A stretch of DNA of 52,003 bases from Candidatus Omnitrophota bacterium (lineage in GTDB: Bacteria; Ratteibacteria; UBA8468; B48-G9; JAFGKM01). The notes beneath the pieces are model-generated. The model was not told the DNA's origin, ran no database searches, and worked only from the letters and a program-made list of their open reading frames with translations. Shown one piece after another: positions 42,928 through 51,355 of this stretch. Each line of letters opens with the position of its first letter. Positions within the stretch are counted from its first letter, which is position 1. Location of the stretch: assembly GCA_023819545.1 (NCBI GenBank), contig JAMWCA010000001.1, forward strand, positions 1 through 52,003, given 5' to 3'. A program made the position numbers and the translations under genes.

Positions 42928-44369
42928 AATTAATTAATGGGAACAAGTAAATATAACACCTGACAAGCCAGTTTGTTTATGTGGACAATTTCATGCAAGA
43001 GTTTCAGAAGGTGTAAAAGACCCTATAACTTCAACAATTCTTATAATTGATAATGATAAAGATTACGTCATATGGATAAGTTGTGACTTAGTTGCTATTC
43101 CTTTTGAATTTAAGAAGAGTATTGTAGAACAGGCAAAAAAAATACTACCTAATATTGATGAAACAAAAATTATAATTAATGCTACACATACCCATACAGC
43201 ACCTGAACCTGGAGGAGATGTAATAAGAGGGACAGAGGCAAAAAGTATAAGAGAAATTTATGGGATTGATTTACCTGTTATGTAAATAAAAGAGTATATT
43301 GAATTTGCAGCAGAAAAAATTGCCGTTGGAATAAAAAATGCATGGAAAAATAAAAAAAGAAAGCGGAATAGGTTATGGAATTGGATTTGCTGTTGTTGGG
43401 AGAAATAGAAGAGTTTCTTATTATGATGGTCATTCTCAAATGTATGGGAAAACAGATGACCTTGATTTCAGTCATATAGAGGGCTATGAAGACCACTCTT
43501 TAAATATTATGGCAACTTTTGATAGAGAAAAAAAGTTAACGGGTTTTGTTGTAAATTTAGCGTGTCCATCACAGGTAAGCGAACCTGAATTTTTAATAAG
43601 TGCTGATTTTTGGAGTGAAACAAGAAATGAATTGAGAAAAAGATTTGGGGAAGATATTTTTGTTCTTGCTCAATTTAGTTCAGCAGGAGACCAATCACCT
43701 CATATTTTAATAAATAAAAAAGGTTAAGAAAGAATGTTGAAACTCTCAGGAAGAACGGAAAGGGAAGAAATTTCTATTAGAATTGCAGATGGAATTGAAA
43801 AAATTTTACCTTTTATAAAAAGAGAGATTTCTTTTGCTCCTATTTTTTCTTATATTTATAAGAAAGTGCCTTTAAGTAGACGTAAAATAACAGAAGAAGA
43901 ATTGAATTTTTATCTAAAAGAAGCAGAGAAACACTATAAAGAATATGAGAGATTGAAAAAAGAATTGGAAGAAAATCCAGAGAAAAGAAGAGAAAAAAGA
44001 TGGTATGTTCCTATAACTTATAATTATAGAAGAGCACAGTGGTTTATGAGTGTAAAGGATAAATTTGAGAGGCAAAAGATAAATCCTAAAATTGAAATTG
44101 TTCTGCACATTTTGAGGTTGGGTGATATTGTTTTTGTTACTAATCCTTTTGAACTTTATCTTGACTATGGAATTCAGATTAAAGCCAGAAGTAAAGCAAT
44201 ACAAACTTTTGTTGTTCAGTTAACAGGTCCAGGAACATATCTTCCTACTGCAAGGTCTGTAAAAGGTGGTGGATATGGAAGTGTTTCTCCTTCAAATATA
44301 GTTGGTCCAGAAGGGGGGAGAGAACTTGTTGAAGAGACATTAAAACTAATTGAAGAATTATTTAAATAG
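42921..44369 (+). pseudogene. Neutral/alkaline ceramidase-like gene with two frameshifts and two stops
   Basis: Over about 483 codons the product is recognisable: NITPDKPVCLCGQFHARVSEGVKDP, ATHTHTAPEPGGDV, GIGYGIGFAVVGRNRRVSYYDG, NLACPSQVSEPEFLISADFW and AGDQSPH. Start ATG at 42921 (MVKLIN) shifts frame near 42935-42938; TAA interrupts at 43283-43285; an extra A in the A7 run at 43352-43358 shifts frame again; TAA interrupts at 43725-43727 before RMLKLSGRT. The rest, to VEETLKLIEELFK, is open. Family members act on ceramide-like or other amide substrates. Almost full length, so decay is recent. Convergent 12-base overlap with the MGMT gene. Confidence 0.82.
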
Positions 44370-44624
44370 TTTTTCCCAGTCAAGTAAGAATTTTTTAAAA
44401 TTTTCTCCCCAAATATATTTTCCTATTTTACGATTTTTATGTATTACTCTATGGCACGGAATTGATATAGGATAAGGGTTCTCTTTAAGAAGAGATGATA
44501 TATATCTTGTTTTTTTAGCCATATTTAATCTTTTACTCAGTTTTGAATAATTTATTGTTTCTCCTATTGGAATTTCTAATAAAATTTGCCATAATTGTTT
44601 TTTTATGTTATCCTTATTTTTCAT
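44358..44624 (-). CDS. MGMT-type DNA-binding domain protein (O6-alkylguanine repair)
   Basis: An 88-residue protein equal to only the C-terminal domain of methylated-DNA-protein cysteine methyltransferases. It has QLWQILLEIPIGETINYSKLS and the acceptor motif IPCHRVI with Cys57 in place, so it is not an alkyltransferase-like protein (those have Trp there). The usual GGYxxG loop is reduced to GKYIWG. It could repair O6-alkylguanine by itself or bind lesions for other pathways. Confidence 0.82.
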   Translation of the reverse strand: MKNKDNIKKQLWQILLEIPIGETINYSKLSKRLNMAKKTRYISSLLKENPYPISIPCHRVIHKNRKIGKYIWGENFKKFLLDWEKLFK

Positions 44625-44665
44625 TTTTGTGTTTTTTTTAAAAATATTATAAAATTTATTTTGAA

Positions 44666-45046
44666 ATGGAAGAAATTTTTTCTTTAATAAAGTATGATAA
44701 GGATGGTTTATTTGTTAGTGTAGTTCAAGATATGAAGGGAGAAATTTTAATGGTTGCTTGGATGAATAAACAGGCACTTGAAAAGACATTAAATACAGGG
44801 AAGATGCATTACTATAGCAGAAGTAGGAAAAAACTATGGTTAAAAGGAGAAGAATCTGGTAATTATCAATTTGTAAGAGAAATTTATATTGATTGTGATG
44901 GTGATGTCTTACTTTTCAAAGTAGAACAAAAAGGTGGTGCCTGTCATGAAGGTTATTATTCTTGTTTTTTCAGAAAATATGAAGATGGAAAGTTTAAAAT
45001 AGTAAAAGAAAAAATATTTGAGCCAGAAAAGGTATATAAAAAATGA
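44666..45046 (+). CDS. hisI: Phosphoribosyl-AMP cyclohydrolase
   Basis: Third step of histidine synthesis. At 126 residues it is the stand-alone cyclohydrolase without HisE. VAWMNKQALEKTLNTGKMHYYSRSRKKLWLKGEESGNYQ is split here only for recognition: the metal site follows in DCDGDVLL and GACHEGYYSCFF (two Cys). No other his gene is in the window; it heads the sec-fab train and overlaps secD by 4 bases. Confidence 0.94.
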   Translation: MEEIFSLIKYDKDGLFVSVVQDMKGEILMVAWMNKQALEKTLNTGKMHYYSRSRKKLWLKGEESGNYQFVREIYIDCDGDVLLFKVEQKGGACHEGYYSCFFRKYEDGKFKIVKEKIFEPEKVYKK

Positions 45047-46362
45047 GAACACAATTTTATATAAAGTTTGGGGTTATTGTTGCAGTTATAGGAATTTGTT
45101 TTTATTTATTTTATCCCCCGGAAAAGAAAGTAAAAAAGGGACTTGATTTACAAGGTGGGATTCACGTTGTTCTTGAAGTTGAGAAGGAAAATCTTGAAGA
45201 AAAATCTTTATCAGATCTTACCGAAAGAGCACTTGAAATTATTAGGAATAGAGTAGATGCACTTGGTGTAACTGAACCAGTAATTCAAAAAGAGGGGACA
45301 GACCGTATAATAGTTGATTTGCCCGGAGTTAAGGAACCAGAAAAAGCAATTGATATTATTGGCAAAACAGCACTTTTAGAATTTAAACTTGTTATAGATG
45401 ATGAAAATCTTTATAAACAAGCATTACAGGGAAATATTCAAGAAGGTTATGAATTGGTCTACTTAAAAGAAAAGGATGAAAGAGGGATTTATAGAGAGAC
45501 GCAACCACTTCTTCTTAAAAGTCAACCAGAATTAACTGGGAAATATATAGTTGATGCTTATGTTGGTTATGATAGGACTGGTTTCCCTGATGTAAATTTA
45601 GTTCTTGATAAAGAAGGTGCAAAGATTTTTGAAGAAGTGACTGGAAAAAATATTGGAAAACGACTTGCAATAGTTCTTGATGGCGTTATAAAAAGTGCAC
45701 CTCAAATAAGGGAGAAAATACCAGAAGGGAAAGCAGTTATAACTGGAAAATTTACAATCGAAGAAGCAAGAGAACTTGCTATTGTTTTAAGGTCAGGCGC
45801 TTTACCTACGAAATTGAATATTATTTATCAGGAAGTAATTGGGCCTTCTCTTGGTAAAGAATCTGTGCAAAAAGGTTTTAAATCTTCTCTGTATGGAGCA
45901 ATTATAGTTTTAATCTTTATGATATTCTATTATCTTTATTTTGGATTACTTGCCGATTTTGCTCTTGCTTTAAATATCTTAATTCTGCTTGGAATAATGG
46001 CAGGAATGAAAGGCGTTTTAACTTTACCAGGTATTGCTGGAATAGCTTTAACTTGTGGAATTGCAGTTGATGCAAATATTTTGATTTTTGAAAGAATAAG
46101 GGAAGAATTAAAAGCAGGAAAGTCCCCTAAAGCAAGTGTTGATGCTGGTTATCATAGGGCATGGGCTGCAATAATTGATTCAAATATAACAACTTTGATA
46201 ACTGGATTGGTTCTTTTTATTTTTGGAGAAGGAGCAATAAAAGGATTTGGACTGACTTTAAGTATCGGGATTATAGCAAATTTATTCACTGCTGTATTTG
46301 CCACAAAAGTAATAGTTGACTGGATTATTATAAACAAGAAAATTGAAAAGTTAAGAATATAA
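45043..46362 (+). CDS. secD: Protein translocase subunit SecD
   Basis: Inner-membrane accessory subunit that uses proton-motive force to aid late steps of Sec export. The 439 residues show one N-terminal helix, the DLQGGIHVVLEVE motif, RNRVDALGVTEPVIQKEG, the P1 domain and a C-terminal RND-type bundle with GIAVDANILIFERIREEL. Followed by secF after two bases. No yajC is next to it. Confidence 0.96.
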   Translation: MRTQFYIKFGVIVAVIGICFYLFYPPEKKVKKGLDLQGGIHVVLEVEKENLEEKSLSDLTERALEIIRNRVDALGVTEPVIQKEGTDRIIVDLPGVKEPEKAIDIIGKTALLEFKLVIDDENLYKQALQGNIQEGYELVYLKEKDERGIYRETQPLLLKSQPELTGKYIVDAYVGYDRTGFPDVNLVLDKEGAKIFEEVTGKNIGKRLAIVLDGVIKSAPQIREKIPEGKAVITGKFTIEEARELAIVLRSGALPTKLNIIYQEVIGPSLGKESVQKGFKSSLYGAIIVLIFMIFYYLYFGLLADFALALNILILLGIMAGMKGVLTLPGIAGIALTCGIAVDANILIFERIREELKAGKSPKASVDAGYHRAWAAIIDSNITTLITGLVLFIFGEGAIKGFGLTLSIGIIANLFTAVFATKVIVDWIIINKKIEKLRI

Positions 46363-46364
46363 AA

Positions 46365-47252
46365 ATGGAACTGATAAAAAATACTAACTTTAATTTTATG
46401 GGTAAAAGAAAAATTTTCTATTGTTTCTCTTTGTTAATAATAATTTTAGGCATTTCATTTATGATAATTAAAGGTGAAAAAAATTTTGGTGTTGATTTTG
46501 TTGGAGGAGATTTAATAAATATTGAATTTAGTCAAAAAATAGATGTTGCAAGTTTAAGAAGAATTATTGCACAGGAAAACATTGGTTCTTTTACTGTTCA
46601 AGAATTAGGAGTAGAAGGTAAAAATTATATTATAAGATTACCTCAAAAAACCTCTGATTTAATTCTTGAAAGGTTAAAAAATAACTTTGGAGAAAATTTT
46701 ACAGTTAAGAGGAAATCAATAATATCTCCTTCAATGAGTATAAGTTTAAGAAAAAAAGCGATAAAAGCATTTTTGATAGGATTAATTTGTATATTAATTT
46801 ATTTAACAATAAGATTTGAATTTAAATTTGCTGTTGGTGCAGTAGTTGCTCTCTTTCATGATATTTTAGTAGTTCTCTCAATTTTAGTTATAAGCGGAAA
46901 ACAAATTGATGGTATGGTTATTGCTGCTTTACTTACAATTATCGGTTATTCGGTTAATGATACAGTTGTTGTATTTGATAGAATAAGAGAAAATGCAAGA
47001 AAAACAAGAACTACCGACTACATTGCTTTATTTAACAAAAGTATAAATGAGACATTAAGTAGAACTATTTTAACTGGTTTAACAACTATTTTTGTCGTCT
47101 TGTGTCTTTTCTTTTTAGGAGGAGAAACTTTACATACTTTTTCTTTTTGTCTTTTAATCGGAATTATTTTTGGAACATATTCTTCCATTTTTATTGCTTC
47201 TGCAATTATAATTGATTGGTTAAAAAGGAGTAATGTGCGGCTTAAAATATGA
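46365..47252 (+). CDS. secF: Protein translocase subunit SecF
   Basis: Partner of SecD; 295 residues with one N-terminal membrane helix, GVDFVGGDLINIEFS, and the C-terminal RND-type bundle with IGYSVNDTVVVFDRIRENAR and NETLSRTILTGLTT, all typical. Overlaps rsmD by 4 bases. Confidence 0.96.
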   Translation: MELIKNTNFNFMGKRKIFYCFSLLIIILGISFMIIKGEKNFGVDFVGGDLINIEFSQKIDVASLRRIIAQENIGSFTVQELGVEGKNYIIRLPQKTSDLILERLKNNFGENFTVKRKSIISPSMSISLRKKAIKAFLIGLICILIYLTIRFEFKFAVGAVVALFHDILVVLSILVISGKQIDGMVIAALLTIIGYSVNDTVVVFDRIRENARKTRTTDYIALFNKSINETLSRTILTGLTTIFVVLCLFFLGGETLHTFSFCLLIGIIFGTYSSIFIASAIIIDWLKRSNVRLKI

Positions 47253-47800
47253 GAGTTATAAGTGGTATTTATAAGGGGAGAAAATTAAAATTTATTAAAA
47301 ATAAAGATATTAGACCAACTAAAGACGTAGTTAGAAAGGCAATTTTTGATAGTTTGAGAGGATGGATGGTTGGTAAAAAAGTAGTTGAAATATTTGCAGG
47401 AAATGGAATACTTGGGATTGAAGCTGTTAGCCATGGAGCAAAAAAAATTATATTTATAGAAAAAGATAAAAAAGGGATTGAAACAATAAAGGAAAATATA
47501 AAAATATTAGGGATAGAAAAAAAATGCGAAATTATAAAGGGAGATTGTGAATATGAAATAGAGAAACTGGAAAATATAAAGTATGATTTAATTATAGGAG
47601 ACCCTCCTTATCTATTTCCTATTTCAAAATTACAAAGAATTATTGAAAAAATTAAAGAATTGAATATTTTGAAAAAAGGAGGGATTATAGTAATTGAATA
47701 TGATTATAAAAAGGAAATACCAGTTGTTGATGGTTATGAAGTTATAAAGAGAAGAAATTATGGAAAAACAGGTTTGACATATTTAAGGCGAATAAGATGA
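47249..47800 (+). CDS. rsmD: 16S rRNA (guanine966-N2)-methyltransferase
   Basis: Methylates G966 of 16S rRNA. The 183 residues start RVISGIYKGRKLKF and contain RPTKDVVRKAIFDSL, the SAM motif VVEIFAGNGILGIEAVSHGA and catalytic GDPPYLF. Followed by coaD with ATGA overlap, a very common pair. Confidence 0.94.
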   Translation: MRVISGIYKGRKLKFIKNKDIRPTKDVVRKAIFDSLRGWMVGKKVVEIFAGNGILGIEAVSHGAKKIIFIEKDKKGIETIKENIKILGIEKKCEIIKGDCEYEIEKLENIKYDLIIGDPPYLFPISKLQRIIEKIKELNILKKGGIIVIEYDYKKEIPVVDGYEVIKRRNYGKTGLTYLRRIR

Positions 47801-48282
47801 AAAAAGTAGGTGTGTATCCAGGAACGTTTGATCCTATTACATATGGGCACATTGATGTTATTGAAAGAAGTTTGAAAATTGTTGATGAGGTTATTATTGC
47901 AGTTAGTGGATTTAAAAAAAAGGATTTTTTATTTTCAGTTGAAGAAAGAGTCGCAATGATAAAAGAAGTTTTTAAGAATAATGAAAATGTAAAAGTTGAA
48001 AGTTTTGATGGTTTACTTGTGGATTATCTGAAAAAAAAGAATCTTAAAATAGTTATAAGGGGACTTAGAGCAATTAGTGATTTTGATTATGAATTTCAGA
48101 TGGTTTTGATTAATAGAAAATTAAACAAAGAGATTGAAACAATATTTTTAATGCCGAGAGAAGAGTATTTTTATATAAGTTCTTCAATTGTAAAAGAAAT
48201 TGCAAAATTAAATGGAAATATCTCATGTTTTGTTCCTAAAAATGTTGAACAGGCATTGAGAAAAAAATTCCAAGGAGGTTAA
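47797..48282 (+). CDS. coaD: Pantetheine-phosphate adenylyltransferase
   Basis: Fourth step of coenzyme A synthesis. The 161 residues contain GTFDPITYGHIDVIERS (the T/HxGH nucleotidyl motif), IVIRGLRAISDFDYEFQM and EYFYISSSIVKEIAKLNG, all diagnostic. Start overlaps rsmD by 4 bases. Confidence 0.96.
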   Translation: MKKVGVYPGTFDPITYGHIDVIERSLKIVDEVIIAVSGFKKKDFLFSVEERVAMIKEVFKNNENVKVESFDGLLVDYLKKKNLKIVIRGLRAISDFDYEFQMVLINRKLNKEIETIFLMPREEYFYISSSIVKEIAKLNGNISCFVPKNVEQALRKKFQGG

Positions 48283-48283
48283 A

Positions 48284-48469
48284 ATGCCAAATCCGAAAAG
48301 AAAACATTCCAAGTCAAGAACTGGTAAGAGGAGAAGTAGTAAAAAAGTTAGAAGTGTAGCATTGTCTAAATGCCCTAATTGTGGAGCAATAAAACTCCCT
48401 CATTTTGTATGTCAGGTCTGTGGGTATTATAAAGGAATTCAAGTTGTTAAAGTAGAAGGTTCAAAATGA
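48284..48469 (+). CDS. rpmF: 50S ribosomal protein L32
   Basis: A 61-residue protein starting MPNPKRKHSKSRTGKRRS with a four-cysteine zinc ribbon: CPNC and CQVC, so this is the zinc-binding C+ form. AAGGAGG precedes its ATG. Placed before plsX as in many bacteria. Confidence 0.96.
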   Translation: MPNPKRKHSKSRTGKRRSSKKVRSVALSKCPNCGAIKLPHFVCQVCGYYKGIQVVKVEGSK

Positions 48470-49458
48470 GACAAATAAAACTTGCTCTTGATGCGATGGG
48501 TGGAGATAATGCTCCTTTATCACCAGTGAAAAGTTGTGAATTTATTAAAGAAAAAGGATTAAAAATTTATTTAGTTGGTGATCAAGAAAAAATAAAAAAA
48601 ATTTTAAAGAAAAAAAATGAAATATTTGAAGTTGTTGACTGTCCTAATTTTGTTGAGATGGATGAAAAAGTTTCTTCTTCACTTTTAAAAAGAAATACAA
48701 GTATGAAACTTGTTTTACAGATGCAGAAAGAGAAAAAAGTTGATATATCTCTTAGCGCTGGGAATACTGCTGCTTTTGTATCTCTTGCTATTTCAGAGCT
48801 TGGAATGATTGAAGGGATTGAAAGACCATCAATTGCAGTACTATTCCCTAATATTACTGGTGGAGTTACAATTTTTATTGATGCAGGAGCAAATGTCAAT
48901 CCAAAGCCATATCATTTATTACAATCAGGTATATTAGGATTTTTTTATGCGAAAATTGTTTTTGATATAAAAAATCCAAAAGTTGCATTGCTAAATGTAG
49001 GAGAAGAAGAAACCAAGGGCGATGATTTAAGAAAACATACATATAAAATCTTAAAGGAGAATTCAACTATTAATTTTATCGGTAATATTGAAGGTCATGA
49101 AATATTTACAGGGAAAGCAGATGTGATTATAACAGATGGATTTACAGGAAACATTGTTTTGAAAAGTTCCGAAGGAATAACAAGGTCTTTCAGGACGATT
49201 TTGATAAAAGAGTTAATGAAAGATTTTCTTGGTAAAATTGGCACTTTCCTAATAAGAAAAAATTTAAGAGAATTTGCAAAAAAAGCTGATTATGCTGAAT
49301 ATGGAGGAGGTGTTTTACTTGGTGTAAATGGAAATGTAATAATAAGTCATGGAAGAAGTAGTTCAAGAGCAATTTACAATGCTATAAAACTTGGTGAAAA
49401 AATTGTTATGTCAAACTTTTATGAAAAAATAAAAGAATTAAAATGGGAGTCGCAATAA
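48466..49458 (+). CDS. plsX: Phosphate acyltransferase PlsX
   Basis: Makes acyl-phosphate from acyl-ACP for phospholipid synthesis. The 330 residues show LALDAMGGDNAP, SAGNTAAFVSLAISELG, IDAGANVNPKP, NVGEEETKGDDL and FTGNIVLKSSEG. Overlaps rpmF by 4 bases and fabH by 16. Confidence 0.96.
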   Translation: MRQIKLALDAMGGDNAPLSPVKSCEFIKEKGLKIYLVGDQEKIKKILKKKNEIFEVVDCPNFVEMDEKVSSSLLKRNTSMKLVLQMQKEKKVDISLSAGNTAAFVSLAISELGMIEGIERPSIAVLFPNITGGVTIFIDAGANVNPKPYHLLQSGILGFFYAKIVFDIKNPKVALLNVGEEETKGDDLRKHTYKILKENSTINFIGNIEGHEIFTGKADVIITDGFTGNIVLKSSEGITRSFRTILIKELMKDFLGKIGTFLIRKNLREFAKKADYAEYGGGVLLGVNGNVIISHGRSSSRAIYNAIKLGEKIVMSNFYEKIKELKWESQ

Positions 49459-50423
49459 TTGGAACCGGTTCATATTTGCCTGATTTAAAACTTACAAATT
49501 TTGATTTAGAGCATATGGTTGATACAAGTGATGAATGGATAGTTACAAGGACAGGCATTAAAGAAAGAAGAATATGTCCAAAAGACAAAGGTGCGTCAGA
49601 TTTAGGTTTTGAGGCATCTTTAATAGCAATAAAAGATGCAGGAATAAAAAAAGAAGAGATTGAATTTATAATTTGTGCCACTATAACACCTGATATGTAT
49701 TTCCCATCTACTGCCTGCATTATTCAAAAAAAACTTGGACTTGAAAATATCCCTTGTTTTGATTTTCAAGCAGCATGTTCAGGTTTTATATATGGATTGG
49801 AAATTGCAAAAGGATTAATTCATGGATGTGGATACAAAAAGGGTTTAGTTATTGCATCTGAATGTATGAGTCGCCTTACTGATTATACAGATAGAAGCAC
49901 GTGTGTTTTACTTGGGGATGGCGCTGGTGCAGCGATTGTATCTGAGAGTCAAGATAATGGCATAATTGATTCATATTTATCATCAAATGGGAAATATGAA
50001 AACCTTTTATATACTCCAGCAGGAGGTTCTTTAAAACCATCAAGTTTTGAAACAATTGAGAAAAGAGAAAATTTTATGAAGATGGAAGGTTCTACACTTT
50101 TTAAAATTGCAATTTATTCAATGAGTGAATCAGTAGTAAAATTATTAGAGAAAAATAGAATAAAAAAGGAAGATATATCAATTATTATTCCTCATCAGGC
50201 AAACTTAAGAATTATAACAGGTATAGCTAAAAATCTTGAAATTCCGATTGAAAAATTCTTTATAAATATTGAAAAATATGGCAATATGTCGGCTGCGTGT
50301 GTGCCTATTGCACTTGATGAAGCAGTAAAAACTGGGAAAATAAAAAAAGGTGATTTGATAATTACAGTTGCTTTTGGTGCAGGATTAACTTGGGCAGCAA
50401 ATTTAATAAAGTGGGTAAAATGA
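49443..50423 (+). CDS. fabH: 3-oxoacyl-ACP synthase III
   Basis: Starts fatty acid chains from acetyl-CoA and malonyl-ACP. The 326 residues have the catalytic triad: Cys in FDFQAACSGFIYGLE, His in IIPHQANLRI and Asn in EKYGNMSAACVPIAL; TSDEWIVTRTGIKERRI is the typical start. ATG at 49443 lies inside the end of plsX. Confidence 0.95.
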   Translation: MGVAIIGTGSYLPDLKLTNFDLEHMVDTSDEWIVTRTGIKERRICPKDKGASDLGFEASLIAIKDAGIKKEEIEFIICATITPDMYFPSTACIIQKKLGLENIPCFDFQAACSGFIYGLEIAKGLIHGCGYKKGLVIASECMSRLTDYTDRSTCVLLGDGAGAAIVSESQDNGIIDSYLSSNGKYENLLYTPAGGSLKPSSFETIEKRENFMKMEGSTLFKIAIYSMSESVVKLLEKNRIKKEDISIIIPHQANLRIITGIAKNLEIPIEKFFINIEKYGNMSAACVPIALDEAVKTGKIKKGDLIITVAFGAGLTWAANLIKWVK

Positions 50424-51355
50424 AAATAAGTGTTGTTTTTCCGGGGCAGGCATCCCAATATGTGGGTATGGGAAAAGAAATAATAGAAGAAAATAGTAAG
50501 TATAGAGAAATACTTGAAATTGGAGAGAAGGTCACTGGCTTACCAATTGTTGAAAAAATTTATAATGGACCTTTAGAAGAGTTAACAAGAACATTATATT
50601 GTCAACCATCTGTTTTTGGAGTGAGTTTAGTTTGCTGGAAATATTTTAAAGAAAAAACAGGAATTACTCCTTTTTGTCTTGCAGGACATAGTTTAGGAGA
50701 ATATACTGCTTTATGTGCAGGAAATGTTTTTTCCGTTGAAGAAGGTTTCTATCTTGTTAAAAGAAGAGCCCAGATAATGGATGATATTTCCCAAAATGTG
50801 AATGGTTCGCTTCTTGCTATTTTAGGGATTTCTTTAAGAGATGTTGAGGTAATAATAAAGAATTTTGATGAAATTGAAGTTTCTAATATAAACTCATATA
50901 ACCAAATAATTGTTGGAGGGCCAAAAGTTCAACTTGAAAAATTAGAAAAATTTCTAAAAGATAAAAGAATTAAAGCAATTTTTTTAAAAGTTAGTGGACC
51001 TTTTCATACAAAATATATGAAACAAGCATCAGAGAAAATGGAAAAAGTATTGAGGGAAATCAATTTTAAAAATTCTGAAATTCCTGTTTATTTAAATTAT
51101 TCAGCAAAAAAAACAATTGATAAAGACGAAATAAAAGACGGTCTTTTAAAACAATTATATAATCCTGTAAAATGGGTTGAGACAATTGAAAATATTACAA
51201 AAGAAGGTATTGATTGCTTTGTTGAAATAGGTCCTAAAAATGTTTTAAAAAAACTTATAGAAACAATCGTTCCAAATATTTTGTCTTTTAACATTGAAAA
51301 TCCAAAAACATTTCAAGAATTTTACTCGTTTTTCAAAGGAGGAGGAAATGTTTAA
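50420..51355 (+). CDS. fabD: Malonyl-CoA:ACP transacylase
   Basis: Loads malonyl groups on ACP. 311 residues starting MKISVVFPGQASQYVGMGKE, with the catalytic Ser in GHSLGEYTAL, the malonyl-binding Arg in VKRRAQIM and His in VSGPFHTKYM. The start is ATG at 50420 (ATGA overlap with fabH), rather than an in-frame TTG 30 bases upstream that would lengthen it into fabH. Overlaps fabG by 8 bases. Confidence 0.95.
   Translation: MKISVVFPGQASQYVGMGKEIIEENSKYREILEIGEKVTGLPIVEKIYNGPLEELTRTLYCQPSVFGVSLVCWKYFKEKTGITPFCLAGHSLGEYTALCAGNVFSVEEGFYLVKRRAQIMDDISQNVNGSLLAILGISLRDVEVIIKNFDEIEVSNINSYNQIIVGGPKVQLEKLEKFLKDKRIKAIFLKVSGPFHTKYMKQASEKMEKVLREINFKNSEIPVYLNYSAKKTIDKDEIKDGLLKQLYNPVKWVETIENITKEGIDCFVEIGPKNVLKKLIETIVPNILSFNIENPKTFQEFYSFFKGGGNV

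Noticed and set aside
50390..50419. TTG start extending FabD into fabH
   Set aside because: ATG at 50420 makes the standard ATGA overlap and the normal FabD N-terminus.
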